6,559 bases of DNA from Sulfurovum sp. Lineage in GTDB: Bacteria; Campylobacterota; Campylobacteria; Campylobacterales; Sulfurovaceae. The stretch is from positions 1-6,559 of the forward strand of contig WGDG01000062.1 in NCBI GenBank assembly GCA_015493425.1, written 5' to 3'. The position numbers and the translations under genes were made by a program. Shown here in pieces: positions 5,672-6,559 of the stretch; the first letter of the stretch is position 1, and each line of letters opens with the position of its first letter. The notes below the pieces were generated by a model. It was not told the DNA's origin. It saw nothing but the letters and a program-made list of their open reading frames with translations, and did no database searches.

Positions 5672-6559
5672 GTGATCTTAGACAACAAACAAAACGGACT
5701 GGTTGGAGATACGCTCAAAAAGTATCTCGCCAAAGATGCTTCACTCTCTTTCGTTACAAACCGGTTTTCTATCTTTGCCTATCAGAAACTACGTAAAGAA
5801 CTCAAGCAGGTGAAAGATGTCCGTCTTCTTTTTGGTTCTCCCTGTTTTGACGGCAGCTTGCCTTCTACTTTGCTGGGTGATGAGAATGAGATCATCGAAC
5901 GCAATAAAATGCAACAGATGCATATTGCCAGGAAATGTGCTGAGTGGATCGAAAATAAAGTGGATGTAGAAGAGGCCAAAGTTCCCGGGGCTATTGCCAC
6001 AAAGCTGTTTCATATAAAAGGGTCACAGGAGATTGCTATTAGCGGCAGTTCGGACTTTACCTGTTCGGGGCTTGGGTATTGCCCTTCCAGCAGTTTTGAT
6101 ATGAATACGCTCATTACAGATCAAGAGAGTGCGGACCAGCTTCTTGGGTGGTTCAATTCGCTCTGGAACCATGATGCCATGACGCATAATGCAAAAGAGA
6201 AGATGCTTGCAGAGCTTGAAAAGCTCTACAAAGACAATGCCCCTGAATTCATCTACTTTGTTACACTCTACAATCTTTTCAAAGACCTGCTCAGTGATAT
6301 GGATGAAGATCAGATCATCAAAACCAAAACCGGCTTCAAAGATACGATCGTCTGGAACAAGCTCTACAATTTTCAAAAAGACGGTGTATTGGGTGCCATA
6401 GACAAGCTGGAAAAATACAACGGCTGCATCATCGCCGACAGTGTCGGTCTGGGTAAGACCTTTGAAGCGCTGGCAGTCATCAAGTATTATGAGCTCCGCA
6501 ACGACAGGGTATTGGTGCTTGCTCCCAAAAAGCTTAGGGAGAACTGGACGGTCTACACC
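5672..6559 (+). CDS. PLD-like plus SNF2/SF2 helicase protein, C-terminus cut by window edge
   Basis: The frame is open for 296 codons from GTG 5672 to the end of the window. The N-terminus (start-ILDNKQNGLVGDTLKKYL) followed by SFVTNRFSIFAYQKLRKEL is typical of large PLD-SNF2 helicases found near restriction genes. These are usually about 1000 residues, so about a third is visible. A PLD-like motif lies at 114-134: H114-x-K116, then GSSDFT (125-130) where relatives usually have GSSNFT. The classical Asp after HxK is I121, so nuclease activity is uncertain. The ATPase begins with LYNFQKDGVLGAI (231-243), then Walker A IIADSVGLGKT (253-263), then VLVLAPKKLRENW (280-292) as motif Ia. The second RecA lobe is off the window. 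It would move along or remodel DNA using ATP. It follows the exported-protein gene by 46 bp and may share its transcript. The HsdM-HsdS-like protein is its likely partner. Confidence 0.87.
   Translation, partial: MILDNKQNGLVGDTLKKYLAKDASLSFVTNRFSIFAYQKLRKELKQVKDVRLLFGSPCFDGSLPSTLLGDENEIIERNKMQQMHIARKCAEWIENKVDVEEAKVPGAIATKLFHIKGSQEIAISGSSDFTCSGLGYCPSSSFDMNTLITDQESADQLLGWFNSLWNHDAMTHNAKEKMLAELEKLYKDNAPEFIYFVTLYNLFKDLLSDMDEDQIIKTKTGFKDTIVWNKLYNFQKDGVLGAIDKLEKYNGCIIADSVGLGKTFEALAVIKYYELRNDRVLVLAPKKLRENWTVYT

Noticed and set aside
5782..6376. Minus-strand frames opposite the PLD-helicase gene (5782-6013 and 6023-6376)
   Set aside because: They are shadows of a clear PLD-SNF2 reading frame.

Overview
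The window reads as an accessory, defence-island-like stretch of a bacterial chromosome or large plasmid. Base composition is moderate, genes are tightly packed, the promoters are sigma70-like and A/T-rich, and protein style recalls sulfur-oxidising Campylobacterota (Sulfuricurvum/Sulfurimonas/Sulfurovum type). That taxonomic guess is inference from style only; the window holds no phylogenetic marker gene.

Left part (minus strand, about 1-2329): two genes of a type III-like CRISPR-Cas module, transcribed leftwards. The first is a Cas6-family RAMP protein (2329 to 1388). It is followed 31 bp later by a Cas10-family palm polymerase with an intact GGDD motif (1356 to beyond position 1, cut by the window edge). 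This Cas10 begins directly with its first palm domain: it has no N-terminal HD nuclease domain and no zinc-ribbon cysteines in the visible part. No CRISPR array and no other Cas subunit lies in the window.

Middle (2330-2510): a divergent intergenic region of about 180 bp. It holds a near-perfect 21-bp palindrome, a clear extended -10 promoter firing rightwards, more inverted and direct repeats in the leader, and a strong ribosome binding site. The palindrome lies between the two divergent transcription units and could control both.

Right part (plus strand, 2511-6559): first a fusion of an HsdM-like N6-adenine methyltransferase fold with an HsdS-like target recognition domain. Both catalytic signatures of the methyltransferase (the motif I glycine-rich loop and the NPPF/Y motif IV) are degenerate, so it probably binds DNA without methylating it. 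A perfect 30-bp palindrome (probable terminator) follows. Next comes an exported two-domain protein of unknown function, apparently expressed from its own promoter as a leaderless or near-leaderless mRNA. Last is the N-terminal third or so of a PLD-like plus SNF2/superfamily 2 helicase protein, cut by the right edge.

Working model (inference): the right half may be a restriction-like defence module. In it a non-methylating, sequence-reading HsdM-HsdS fusion would serve a PLD/SNF2 translocase-nuclease, with an exported protein between them. It lies back to back with a type III CRISPR module that could make cyclic oligoadenylate signals.
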